In this document: positions 45,144 through 52,887 of the stretch, one piece after another
Position numbering within the stretch: the first letter of the stretch is position 1
Layout of the letters: every line of letters starts with the position of its first letter
Source: Ilumatobacteraceae bacterium
Lineage (GTDB): Bacteria > Actinomycetota > Acidimicrobiia > Acidimicrobiales > Ilumatobacteraceae
Direction: 5' to 3'
NCBI GenBank assembly: GCA_025463305.1
Contig: JAOBWK010000061.1
Span: 43,994 to 107,993 of the forward strand
Length of the DNA stretch: 64,000 nt
The notes under the pieces: model-generated
Database searches by the model: none
Told to the model about the DNA's origin: nothing
The model's input: the letters and a program-made list of their open reading frames with translations, nothing else
Program-made: the position numbers and the translations under genes

Positions 45144-45231
45144 CCGCCCGCGGCAACACCGCCGACGGGAACCTCACGATCCCGTCGACGGCGCTGCCCA
45201 CCCCCAACCCAGGGGCGATCAGTGGTGAGGT

Positions 45232-45540
45232 TCAGACCGTGAGGTCCACCACCTCGAACGACAGCAGCTCGGCATGCGCCGACACCGGGCGGTCGCCGGC
45301 CGCGGCCTTGGCGTGCTCGCTGGCGAAGGACTGGCTGCTGACCCAGGCGTCGAACGACTCGATGTCGGCCCAGCGGGTGACGACGAAGTAGCGCTTGCTG
45401 CCGTCGGTCGGACGGAGCAGCTCGAACCCTTCGAAGCCGGGCATCTTGTCGACCTCGGCAGAGCGCGCGGCGAACCGCTTCTCCAGCTCGGGGCCGGCTT
45501 GGTCGGGGACGGTGATGGCGTTGATCCGGATGATGGTCAT
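45232..45540 (-). CDS. Antibiotic biosynthesis monooxygenase (ABM) domain protein
   Basis: 102 residues: MTIIRINAITVPDQAGPELE, then MPGFEGFELLRPTDGSKRYF and VVTRWADIESFDAWVSSQSF. This is the ABM/dimeric ferredoxin-like fold seen in heme-degrading HmoA/B and quinol monooxygenases. There is no clear axial heme His beyond the family pattern, so the substrate is open. ATG start. The unknown gene at 45569-46186 lies upstream on the same strand and may form an operon with it. Confidence 0.8.
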   Translation of the reverse strand: MTIIRINAITVPDQAGPELEKRFAARSAEVDKMPGFEGFELLRPTDGSKRYFVVTRWADIESFDAWVSSQSFASEHAKAAAGDRPVSAHAELLSFEVVDLTV

Positions 45541-45568
45541 GGGATGATCCTGTCGCGAGTGATGCCAC

Positions 45569-46186
45569 TCATCCCGTGCTGGGCGCGGTGGCGGCCTCGA
45601 CGGTGGCGACGATCTCGGCCACGCCGGCCTGCACGAGGATCGAGTGCATCAGCGCCTCGACGTACGGGCGGATCGTCGACAACGCGGCGATGCGCGTCTC
45701 GCAGTGGACGAGGCTGACGCGTGTGACGTCGTCCCACGACACGTCGACTCGCACCTGGCCCGGTCCGCTGGTGGGCAGCGACGGATGGAGCGGTGTCGCG
45801 GCCACGATGCAGCGCACGGCCACCGGATCCAGTTCGGTGGCGAACACGTGCACCACCCTCTCGCCGACGCGCGACACGATCACCCCGAGTGGCGTGGACG
45901 CACCGGTGAACGGCATGACGTAGTGCAGCTGCAGGTCGATGTCGGGCGCGAGCCCGAGGAACAGCGCCCGCCCGCCTCCACGGGTGTGCGCGGTGGCCCT
46001 GCCGACCGCGGCACGGAACGCGCACGGCGACAGCAGCGTTGTGCCGAGCGGAACGTGCGCGCCGTCGAAGCGCCGTTCGATGCGGGCGACGAGCTCACGG
46101 CCGTTGGCGATGTCGATCTCCATCCCGGGGATCGCGAACGCGAGCGCGGCCGCCTTGCGCATCGCGACGAGGTTGCCGCGCCTCAC
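45569..46186 (-). CDS. Unrecognised protein
   Basis: About 205 residues; I do not recognise the family. The sequence begins MRRGNLVAMRKAAALAF (GTG start), with a possible later start at the second Met. It has a mixed alpha/beta look with conserved-looking stretches GRALFLGLAPDIDLQLHYV and PYVEALMHSILVQAGVAEIV. No TM helix or Cys pair is visible. It shares strand and spacing with the ABM gene downstream (28-base gap), and a palindrome upstream may regulate both. Confidence 0.5.
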   Translation of the reverse strand: MRRGNLVAMRKAAALAFAIPGMEIDIANGRELVARIERRFDGAHVPLGTTLLSPCAFRAAVGRATAHTRGGGRALFLGLAPDIDLQLHYVMPFTGASTPLGVIVSRVGERVVHVFATELDPVAVRCIVAATPLHPSLPTSGPGQVRVDVSWDDVTRVSLVHCETRIAALSTIRPYVEALMHSILVQAGVAEIVATVEAATAPSTG

Positions 46187-46222
46187 GTTGCCACCATCAT
46201 CGGCTGATCGATCATGGAGATA

Positions 46223-46240
46223 TGTTAGGTTACCATAACA
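46223..46240. promoter_or_regulatory. AT-rich palindromic operator candidate
   Basis: TGTTA-N8-TAACA, with an inner GTTA-N3-TAAC, in an AT-rich patch unlike its surroundings. The left part TTAGGTTA equals half of the DtxR/IdeR iron box, but the right half does not match. It is about 37 bases upstream of the unknown gene on the minus strand. Confidence 0.45.
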
Positions 46241-46473
46241 GTCTGAGTAAAGTCAGATCGATCGATCCCCGGCGATTCGACGATCACGACTGTCACACCC
46301 CTGCGCGACGATGCGCCCATGCAGCCTGCGACATCGTCACGCCACCCCAGCATGCGGGCGCGAAAGCCGTCCGAATCGCCGCTAGAGTCGCACGGTCATA
46401 TTCACCCTGCCCCGCCACAGGGGCCCCGCGTCGCCGTAGGAAGCGTCCGGGTCCGAAGGGAGGTTCCACACGC

Positions 46474-46809
46474 ATGCAGCGTGCTTACGAATTCATGATC
46501 ATCCTCGATGGTGATCTCGAGGACACGGCCGCACAGGCTTGGGTGAAGTCGGTCACCGACAGCATCACCAAGGCAGGCGGCACCGTGCACGGCAAGCCCG
46601 ATTGGTGGGGTCGGCGTCAGTACGCCTACCCGATCAACAAGAAGGAGCACGGCTACTACGCCGTCTTCAACATCGTGGCTCCGGGTGGTGCGCTCGACGA
46701 CTTCGAGCGTCAGCTCCGTCTCGCGGACGACGTCGTCCGCCACAAGCTCCTCCGCCTGCCCGATGCCGAGGCCGAGCGCCGCGGCATGGTCGCCGGCACC
46801 GCGGCCTGA
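46474..46809 (+). CDS. rpsF: 30S ribosomal protein S6
   Basis: 111 residues with RAYEFMIILDGDLEDTAAQ, GKPDWWGRRQYAYPINKKEHG and DDVVRHKLLRL, all typical of S6. ATG start with GGGAGG upstream. First gene of the rpsF-ssb-rpsR-rplI operon, which is followed by dnaB. S6 pairs with S18 in the 30S platform. Confidence 0.96.
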   Translation: MQRAYEFMIILDGDLEDTAAQAWVKSVTDSITKAGGTVHGKPDWWGRRQYAYPINKKEHGYYAVFNIVAPGGALDDFERQLRLADDVVRHKLLRLPDAEAERRGMVAGTAA

Positions 46810-46840
46810 TCCGGCCGCCGCACCCGATAGGGGAATCACC

Positions 46841-47353
46841 ATGGCAGACAGCACAGTCACCATCGCCGGCACGCTCACCCGCGACCCCGAGCTGCGTTTC
46901 ACGCAGGGCGGCCGCGGCGTGGCCAGCTTCGGCGTGGCCGTCAACCGTCGTTACCAGCAGAACAACGAATGGGTCGAGCAGACCTCGTTCTTCAACGTCA
47001 CGGCCTGGGGCTCGCTCGGCGAGAACGCTTCGGCGTCGCTCACCAAGGGCGCCCGCGTCATCGTCACCGGCCGCCTCGAACAGCGTCAGTACGAGACCCA
47101 GCAGGGCGAGAAGCGCAGCGTGGTCGAGATCGTCGCCGACGAGATCGGACCGAGCCTGCGTTGGGCGACGGCGCAGGTCGAAAAGACCCAGCGCTCCGAC
47201 TCCGGCGGCCAAGGTGGCGGCGGGGGTTACGGCGGCGGCGGAGGCAACTCCGGTGGCGGTGGTGGCTACCAAGGTGGCGGCAACTCCGGCGGCAACGCCG
47301 GTGGTGGCCGCAGCGCCCCTGATCCCGTGTACGGCGACGAAGAACCGTTCTGA
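46841..47353 (+). CDS. ssb: Single-stranded DNA-binding protein
   Basis: 170 residues. The OB fold has MADSTVTIAGTLTRDPELRF, GRGVASFGVAVNRRYQQ and ARVIVTGRLEQRQYE. A Gly/Asn/Ser-rich linker leads to the acidic C-terminal tip DEEPF, which binds partner proteins. ATG start 31 bases after rpsF. SSB coats ssDNA at the fork and recruits repair and replication factors. Confidence 0.96.
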   Translation: MADSTVTIAGTLTRDPELRFTQGGRGVASFGVAVNRRYQQNNEWVEQTSFFNVTAWGSLGENASASLTKGARVIVTGRLEQRQYETQQGEKRSVVEIVADEIGPSLRWATAQVEKTQRSDSGGQGGGGGYGGGGGNSGGGGGYQGGGNSGGNAGGGRSAPDPVYGDEEPF

Positions 47354-47389
47354 AGAACCCAGTCTGAGTAACAAGAGAATCGACAAGAG

Positions 47390-47782
47390 ATGACCAGCAA
47401 GAAGAACAAGGCGCGTGCGCCCAAGGACACCAACCCGAAGAAGTTCAAGAAGAAGACCAGCGTCCTCGTCACGGACAAGGTCGAGTACGTCGACTACAAG
47501 GACGTCAACCTCTTGAACCGCTTCGTCAGCGATCGAAGCAAGATCCGCAACCGCCGCGTCACGGGCAACACCGTGCAGCAGCAGCGCGACATCGCCAACG
47601 CGATCAAGAACTCGCGTGAGATGGCGCTGATCCCGTACACCAAGCGCGTGTCGAACACCCGCCCGGGCCGCCCGCCGCGTGACGGTGATCGTGGCCCGCG
47701 TCGCGATGCCGCCGCCCCTGCGGAGGAGACCACGACCGAGGTCGAGGCCGCTGACACCGACACCGAAACCACGGAGGCCTGA
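47390..47782 (+). CDS. rpsR: 30S ribosomal protein S18
   Basis: 130 residues, long for S18. The core [20 protein letters not shown] and [19 protein letters not shown] is clear; a basic N-terminal extension ([20 protein letters not shown]) and an acidic C-terminal tail of about 35 residues flank it. ATG start; rplI follows after one base. Confidence 0.95.
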   Translation: MTSKKNKARAPKDTNPKKFKKKTSVLVTDKVEYVDYKDVNLLNRFVSDRSKIRNRRVTGNTVQQQRDIANAIKNSREMALIPYTKRVSNTRPGRPPRDGDRGPRRDAAAPAEETTTEVEAADTDTETTEA

Positions 47783-47783
47783 G

Positions 47784-48230
47784 ATGAAGATCATCCTCCG
47801 TGCCGACCACAAGGTGCTCGGCAAGCGCGGCGACATCGTCGAAGTGGCCGATGGCCATGCCCGCAACTACCTGCTCCCGCAGGGCCTGGCGCTCGTCGCC
47901 AACGATGGTGCGCTCAACCAGGCCGGCGCGATGCGTCGTGCCCGCGACCTGCGCGATGCCGCCGACCGCGACAGCGCCCAGACCATCGCCAAGGTGCTCG
48001 TCGCCAAGGTCATCACCATCACCGCCAAGAGCGGTGCCGGCGATCGCCTGTACGGCTCGGTCACCGCATCCGACGTCGCGGCGGCAGTGCAGGCCCAGGC
48101 CAGCATCGAGCTCGATCGGCGCAAGCTGATCATGCCCGACGCCATCAAGACCCTCGGCGAGTACTCGGTCACGGCCAAGCTCCACCACGACGTGGAGTTC
48201 CCATTCACCATCGAGGTCGTCAAGGCCTGA
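47784..48230 (+). CDS. rplI: 50S ribosomal protein L9
   Basis: 148 residues: MKIILRADHKVLGKRGDIVE and ADGHARNYLLPQGLAL (N-domain), a long helix (LRDAADRDSAQTIAKVL), and the C-domain (DRLYGSVTASDVAAAV). ATG start one base after the rpsR stop. L9 binds 23S rRNA and helps reading-frame maintenance. A strong hairpin follows, then dnaB. Confidence 0.96.
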   Translation: MKIILRADHKVLGKRGDIVEVADGHARNYLLPQGLALVANDGALNQAGAMRRARDLRDAADRDSAQTIAKVLVAKVITITAKSGAGDRLYGSVTASDVAAAVQAQASIELDRRKLIMPDAIKTLGEYSVTAKLHHDVEFPFTIEVVKA

Positions 48231-48269
48231 TCATCCGGCGGGCCGCGAGCCCGTCCGAAAACCGCATTT

Positions 48270-48302
48270 GCTGCCCCACGGTGCTGCGCGTCGTGGGGCA
48301 GC
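48270..48302 (+). terminator. Hairpin after rplI
   Basis: Perfect 11-bp inverted repeat GCTGCCCCACG / CGTGGGGCAGC with an 11-base loop. No U-tract follows, so it may be a weak terminator or a processing signal between rplI and dnaB. dnaB starts 128 bases later and may have its own promoter. Confidence 0.55.
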
Positions 48303-48429
48303 GCTGTCTCCGGGGCCCGGTCGGCGTCACGTCCGGGCACCGTCCCCACAGGAAGCCCACAGGCAAGTCACAGTTATTCGTCGGTTGTACCTCTAGCGAC
48401 CCACAAGCGATGTACGGAAAGGTGGTCGG

Positions 48430-49797
48430 ATGTCCTTGGCCGAGAGTCAGCGCGACCGCCCGCGCCCGATCCGCCGGGGCGAAGGTCGGGTCCCACCGCA
48501 CAACCTGAGCGCGGAGGAGTCCCTGCTCGGTGCGCTGCTGCTGTCCCGCGACGCCGTGGGCAACGTGGCCGAGATGGGGCTCGCGGTCAGCGACTTCTAC
48601 AAGCCGGCCCACCAGTACGTGTACGACGCCATCCGCGGGCTCAGTGCGACGGGCAACCCGGTCGACGCCGTCACGGTGGCCGATGAGCTGCGCCGGGCCG
48701 GCCTGCTCGAGGAGATGGGCGGCGCCGAGCTGCTGCTCGAGCTGCAGAACGCCACCCCGGCCATCTCCAACGCCACCCGCTACGCCAAGATCGTCCAGGA
48801 CACTGCAGTCCTGCGCCGGCTGATCGGTGTCGCCGCCGAGATCGCCGAGATCGCCTACAACGAGCCCGACGACGTGTCGAAGGCGCTCGACGAGGCCGAG
48901 ACCAAGGTGTTCGAGGTGGCCGAGGATCGGGTCACCGACTCGGTCATGCCGCTCGGCGATCTGATGCCGCTGGCGATGGACAAGCTCCAGGAGACCTACG
49001 AGCGCGGCGACATCATCACCGGCCTGGCCACCGGCTACAACGATCTCGACGAGCTGCTGTCGGGCCTGCAGCCGAGCACGCTGAACATCGTCGGCGCCCG
49101 TCCCGCGATGGGCAAGACGGCGTTCGGGCTCGGCATGGCCGTGCACGCCGCGATGTCCGCCCGCCTGCCCGTGCTCGTGTTCTCGTTGGAGATGGGCCAC
49201 GCCGAGCTCACCCAGCGAATCCTCAGCAGCGAGGCCCGGGTGGACTCGAGCAAGCTGCGCAACGGCAAGCTCAACGAGGCCGACTGGACCAAGCTCGGCC
49301 GCGCCGTCGGCCGGCTCGAGGTGCCGCTGTACCTCGACGACAACCCGCGCGTGACGGTCATGGAGATCCGCGCCAAGGCCCGTCGGCTCAAGTCGCGCGA
49401 GGGCCTCGGCCTGATCGTCATCGACTACCTCCAACTGATGAGCGGCAGCAACAGCGAGAACCGCCAGCTCGAGGTCAGCGAGATCAGCCGTGGCCTGAAG
49501 GTGCTCGCCCGCGAGCTGCAGATCCCCATCGTCGCGCTCAGCCAGCTGAGCCGAAACCTGGAGAGCCGCGGCGACAAGCGGCCGATGCTCGCCGACCACC
49601 GTGAGTCCGGCGCGCTCGAGCAGGTCGCCGACGTGGGGATGTTCCTCTACCGCGACGAGGTCTACAACTCGGAGTCGCCCGACAAGGGCTCGGCCGAGAT
49701 CATCGTCGCCAAGCACCGCTCCGGTCCGATCGGTACTCGCCGCCTCGCGTTCCTCGGCGCATACACGCGGTTCGACAACATGGCCCGCAACGTCTGA
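48430..49797 (+). CDS. dnaB: Replicative DNA helicase DnaB
   Basis: 455-residue hexameric 5'-3' helicase. The N-terminal domain (NLSAEESLLGALLLSRDAVG) is followed by the RecA-like domain with Walker A GARPAMGKTAF, Walker B LIVIDYLQLMSG and HRESGALEQVADVGMFLYRD. No intein. ATG start (MSLAESQRDR). It would be loaded at oriC with the DciA-like protein encoded in this window. Confidence 0.97.
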   Translation: MSLAESQRDRPRPIRRGEGRVPPHNLSAEESLLGALLLSRDAVGNVAEMGLAVSDFYKPAHQYVYDAIRGLSATGNPVDAVTVADELRRAGLLEEMGGAELLLELQNATPAISNATRYAKIVQDTAVLRRLIGVAAEIAEIAYNEPDDVSKALDEAETKVFEVAEDRVTDSVMPLGDLMPLAMDKLQETYERGDIITGLATGYNDLDELLSGLQPSTLNIVGARPAMGKTAFGLGMAVHAAMSARLPVLVFSLEMGHAELTQRILSSEARVDSSKLRNGKLNEADWTKLGRAVGRLEVPLYLDDNPRVTVMEIRAKARRLKSREGLGLIVIDYLQLMSGSNSENRQLEVSEISRGLKVLARELQIPIVALSQLSRNLESRGDKRPMLADHRESGALEQVADVGMFLYRDEVYNSESPDKGSAEIIVAKHRSGPIGTRRLAFLGAYTRFDNMARNV

Positions 49798-49851
49798 AAA
49801 CCCTGCGACCTGCAGGTGAGCCGCCCTGCAGGGTGTGCTGTACTGACGGCA

Positions 49852-50205
49852 ATGCCGGACTCCTCCAACCCTTCGCTGTCGGGACTGTCGTCCGCGCTCG
49901 AGTCGTTCGCGACGCGCAACGCCTCCAACGAGCAGCTGCTCGACGACCTCCTCGGCCAGCTCCGCCCGGTGCTCAGCCGCAGCGCGGTGAAGGTCACCCG
50001 CCGCGGGCTGTGGGGCATCAGCCGGATCGAGGCCGTCACGGTCGTCGTCGGGTCCAACCTCTACCGCGCCTCGCTCGCCAACCGGGCGCTGGTCTGCACC
50101 GTGTCGACCACCTCGGGTGGCATCGGCATCGGCGACCAGCGCGTGCTCACGTGGGCCGACTGGATCGCGAGCCTCTCCAACTCACTCACCAGGGAGCAGC
50201 CATGA
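49852..50205 (+). CDS. Unrecognised small protein
   Basis: 117 residues; family unknown to me. It starts MPDSSNPSLSGLSSALESFA and contains RRGLWGISRIEAVTVVVGSN and GIGIGDQRVLTWADWIASL. No TM helix is evident. The overlap with the YbjQ-like gene (ATGA) suggests translational coupling and a related function. Confidence 0.55.
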   Translation: MPDSSNPSLSGLSSALESFATRNASNEQLLDDLLGQLRPVLSRSAVKVTRRGLWGISRIEAVTVVVGSNLYRASLANRALVCTVSTTSGGIGIGDQRVLTWADWIASLSNSLTREQP

Positions 50206-50999
50206 CCGATTTCAACCCCGAGGGCTCAGCCGCCGTCCAACAGCGCCTCGGCGAGAGCGCGGCCGGCAAGCCGTTCACCTCGGATCTCGGCGTCGAGGAC
50301 TACGTGCTCCTCCAGGAAGCCGGGTTCCAGCCGCTCGGGCTCGTGGTCGGTGCGTCGGTGTACCACGTCGGCATCCAGGTCGGTCGCTGGAAGGAGAACT
50401 TCGAGCTGACCACGATGAGCCAGGCGATGTACAACGCCCGTTCGCTGGCGATGCAGCGGATGCTGATGGAGGCCCACGCCCTCGGCGCCGACGGCGTGGT
50501 CGCCGTCAAGCTCACCCATGCCACCTACGCGTGGGGCCAGGGCATGCTCGAGTTCTCGGCCGTCGGCACCGCGGTGCGCTTCAGCCGTGCGCCCGGCACG
50601 CTCAAGGCGCCGAGCGGTTGGCCGTTCACGAGCGCGCTGTCCGCCCGCGAGTTCTACCTGCTGCACAAGGCCGGCAGCATCCCGGTCTCGATGGTGCTCG
50701 GCGTGTGCGTCTACCACGTCGCCCACCTCGGCATCGCCCAGGCGATGGGCCAGGCCGGCCAGAACGTCGAGGTCCAGACGTTCACCCAGGGCGTGTACGA
50801 CGCGCGCGAGCTGGCGCTCGGGCGGATGCAGCTCGAGGCCGACACCCAGAAGGCGTCGGGCATCATCGGCGTGCGGCTGCTCGTGCAGAGCCACGTGTGG
50901 GGCGAGCACGCCACCGAGTTCTACGCGATCGGCACGGCGATCCGCCCGGCCGACGGTGGTCAGCCGATCGACGAGCCGAGCTTCGTCTTCACCCTGTAG
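50202..50999 (+). CDS. Protein with tandem YbjQ-like (heavy-metal-binding/DUF74-type) domains
   Basis: 265 residues made of two copies of one domain of about 115 residues. Copy 1: PFTSDLGVEDYVLLQEAGFQ, then VGASVYHVGIQVGRWKENFE. Copy 2: PFTSALSAREFYLLHKAGSI, then LGVCVYHVAHLGIAQAMGQA. Both end with a GTA(V/I) strand. The fold resembles YbjQ/UPF0145 proteins, which form oligomers of unclear role; the family call is moderate. ATG start overlaps the upstream gene's stop. The internal duplication is the notable feature. Confidence 0.65.
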   Translation: MTDFNPEGSAAVQQRLGESAAGKPFTSDLGVEDYVLLQEAGFQPLGLVVGASVYHVGIQVGRWKENFELTTMSQAMYNARSLAMQRMLMEAHALGADGVVAVKLTHATYAWGQGMLEFSAVGTAVRFSRAPGTLKAPSGWPFTSALSAREFYLLHKAGSIPVSMVLGVCVYHVAHLGIAQAMGQAGQNVEVQTFTQGVYDARELALGRMQLEADTQKASGIIGVRLLVQSHVWGEHATEFYAIGTAIRPADGGQPIDEPSFVFTL

Positions 51000-51072
51000 C
51001 GCGGCTGGGCACTCGCCTACGATCGTTCGTGGCGCCGCCTCGGGCGACGCCGCGGCGAGCGAGGGAGTCACG

Positions 51073-52014
51073 ATGCACGATCTGCGGACGATGTTGGGCG
51101 GCGCCGAGTCGTCCACCTACCTGGGCATGGAGCCGTGCGACCTGACGTCGCTGACGAAGGCCGACATCGTGGTGATCGGTGCGCCGTGCGCCACGCCGTA
51201 CACCACGGTCGGCCCGTACTGCGCAGCCGCGCCGACGGCGATCCGCCGGGCGAGCATGCCGTACAGCGGTCTCCACGGGCACTGGAACTTCGACCTCGGT
51301 GTCGAGTCGCTGCCGGCCGCCGCAGCCGTGTTCGACGGCGGCGACATCGAGTGGGACGAGCACGACTTCGCGGCCAACCGGGCACGGATCACCCAGGCGT
51401 GTGCGCGCATCCACGCCGCCGGCGCGGTGCCCGTGGTGCTCGGTGGCGACGACTCGATCCCGATCCCGGTGATCCAGTCGTACGCGGGTGTTGCTCGCGG
51501 CCCGCTGACGATCGTCCAGATCGACGCGCACATCGACTGGCGCGACGAAGTGCAGGGGGAGCGGATGGGGTTGTCGTCCACCATGCGCCGCTCCAGCGAG
51601 ATGGCTCATGTGGGCACGATGATCCAGATCGGCCAGCGCGGCGTCGGCTCCGCACGCCAGGCCGATGTCGAAGCGGCGCTCGCCCGTGGCGTGCACTTCG
51701 TCTCCGGCCACGAGGTGCACCGCGACGGCGTCACTGCGATCGAATCGCTGATCCCGGAGGGATCCGACGTGATCGTCACCATCGATGTCGACGGGCTCGA
51801 CCCCACGGTGATGCCCGGCGTGATCGGTCCCGAGCCCGGTGGGCTCAGCTACTACCAGGCCATCGACATCATCGACATGGTCGCCCGCCGCGCCCGCATC
51901 GCCGGCTTCGACATCGTCGAGTTCGTCCCCGAGCGCGATGTCAACGGACTGGGTGCGCTCACCGCGCACCGCCTCACCGCGCACGCGATCGGACGCATCC
52001 TCCAGGCTCGCTGA
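51073..52014 (+). CDS. Ureohydrolase (agmatinase/arginase family)
   Basis: 313 residues, dinuclear Mn-type fold with DAHIDWRD (151-158), IDVDGLDPTVMPG (237-249) and GPEPGGLSYYQA. The first metal motif, usually GGDHS, reads GGDDS (124-128), so a His ligand is replaced by Asp127. This occurs in some family members, so activity is not ruled out. The substrate could be agmatine, a guanidino acid or another ureido/guanidino compound. ATG start with GAGGGAG upstream. Confidence 0.83.
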   Translation: MHDLRTMLGGAESSTYLGMEPCDLTSLTKADIVVIGAPCATPYTTVGPYCAAAPTAIRRASMPYSGLHGHWNFDLGVESLPAAAAVFDGGDIEWDEHDFAANRARITQACARIHAAGAVPVVLGGDDSIPIPVIQSYAGVARGPLTIVQIDAHIDWRDEVQGERMGLSSTMRRSSEMAHVGTMIQIGQRGVGSARQADVEAALARGVHFVSGHEVHRDGVTAIESLIPEGSDVIVTIDVDGLDPTVMPGVIGPEPGGLSYYQAIDIIDMVARRARIAGFDIVEFVPERDVNGLGALTAHRLTAHAIGRILQAR

Positions 52015-52028
52015 GTCGGCACGTGCGC

Positions 52029-52310
52029 CGGTGCTCGGCCTGACGGCGGCTGTCGTCGCGCTCGTCGCTGGGGCAGTCGTCGTGGATGTCGATGTGCAGA
52101 TGGCCGGGCGGCGGCACGTTGATCGCGTTCCATGACACCACTCGGCGACACGTTCGACCTCGCCGGGCAGCCGAACGTGTTCCCACGGTGTGGCGATCCT
52201 TGCCCTGGGTCATCAACGACGAGGCCGGCATGCGCTCCCTCGTGAGCATCGGCATCGACGGCATCTACGCCTCGTATCCCGACCGAATGCTGAAGGTCCT
52301 CGGTCGCTGA
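52029..52310 (+). pseudogene. Decayed glycerophosphodiester phosphodiesterase (GDPD) fragment
   Basis: Two GDPD pieces remain. First, in two frames, GAVVVDVDVQMA followed after a +1 shift by GTLIAFHDTTRR, matching the GDPD pattern of a DVQ strand followed by FHD. Second, near the end, VWRSLPWVINDEAGMRSLVS and IGIDGIYASYPDRMLKVLGR, matching the family's C-terminus (the usual GVDGIxTDYPD). The middle of about 150 residues is missing. It starts right after the ureohydrolase gene. Confidence 0.65.
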
Positions 52311-52386
52311 CGACGAACCGTTTGCACTGCAGATTCACGGTGAATTCGAGTTGACCGGGCATTGAACGGAAACTTCGTTCCAGCTG

Positions 52387-52415
52387 TTGACGGCGCGCGC
52401 GGCCCAGTGCATACT
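52387..52415 (+). promoter_or_regulatory. Strong sigma-70-like promoter
   Basis: TTGACG (-35) and CATACT (-10) with exactly 17 bases between them. The expected start site, about 7 bases after the -10, falls at 52422-52423, precisely where the first hairpin begins. Upstream there are short palindromes (ATTCAC-G-GTGAAT at 52333-52345 and GAACG/CGTTC at 52364-52380) that might be regulator sites. Confidence 0.65.
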
Positions 52416-52422
52416 GCGAGCT

Positions 52423-52496
52423 GCGATCGCGACGGTTCCCCGACGCCGTCCCGTAGAAGGGGATCGTCGCGATCGCGTGTCAACGGGGGTTGACAC
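52423..52496 (+). ncRNA. Candidate structured RNA: two adjacent perfect hairpins
   Basis: GCGATCGCGACG (52423-52434) pairs perfectly with CGTCGCGATCGC (52465-52476); allowing two G-U pairs the stem extends inward to about 18 bp with an 18-base loop. Immediately after it, GTGTCAAC (52477-52484) pairs with GTTGACAC (52489-52496) around a GGGG loop. The transcript from the promoter would begin with these stems. The next gene starts at 52665, so it could be a leader or a separate small RNA. No known family is recognised. Confidence 0.5.
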
Positions 52497-52664
52497 GCAT
52501 CACTGCAGCACTCTCGCGCCGATTCGGTGGCGGGGATGTGGCCCGAGCGCGGTCACCGGACGTGGTAGCAGTTCACATGTCCGGTGACTGCGCCGGGGCA
52601 CCGGTGTGCGGACGAAGTGGCGCGTTTGCCCGGCATCGAATCACTCGGATCCGGGCAATGGCCG

Positions 52665-52874
52665 ATGCGCCACGATCGCCGACCGCTCGTCGTCGTCGCC
52701 TGCTGGGTGCTCGGCGCGGCGTGGATCCTGATCCCGCACCCCGGCGAGGGCCGAGTGCTCTACGTGATCACCGAACGCTTCGGCGGTCTCGGCATCCATC
52801 TCACCGATCCGCTCGGCGTCGTCGTCCCGATCCTCGTCACCGTTGCCCTCTCCTACCGCCCGCGGCGGCGCTGA
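52665..52874 (+). CDS. Small membrane protein with two hydrophobic segments
   Basis: 69 residues: MRHDRRPLVVVACWVLGAAW then ILIPHPGEG, and a second segment (LGVVVPILVTVALSY) before RPRRR. Alternative in-frame start at 52584 would add a 27-residue soluble extension. I do not recognise the family. It is the first gene after the hairpin locus on the same strand. Confidence 0.55.
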   Translation: MRHDRRPLVVVACWVLGAAWILIPHPGEGRVLYVITERFGGLGIHLTDPLGVVVPILVTVALSYRPRRR

Positions 52875-52887
52875 GCGGGCAGAACGT

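Noticed and set aside
45170..45232. Inverted repeat AACCTCAC / GTGAGGTT between convergent genes
   Set aside because: The arms are short with a loop of nearly 50 bases, so it is not a credible terminator.
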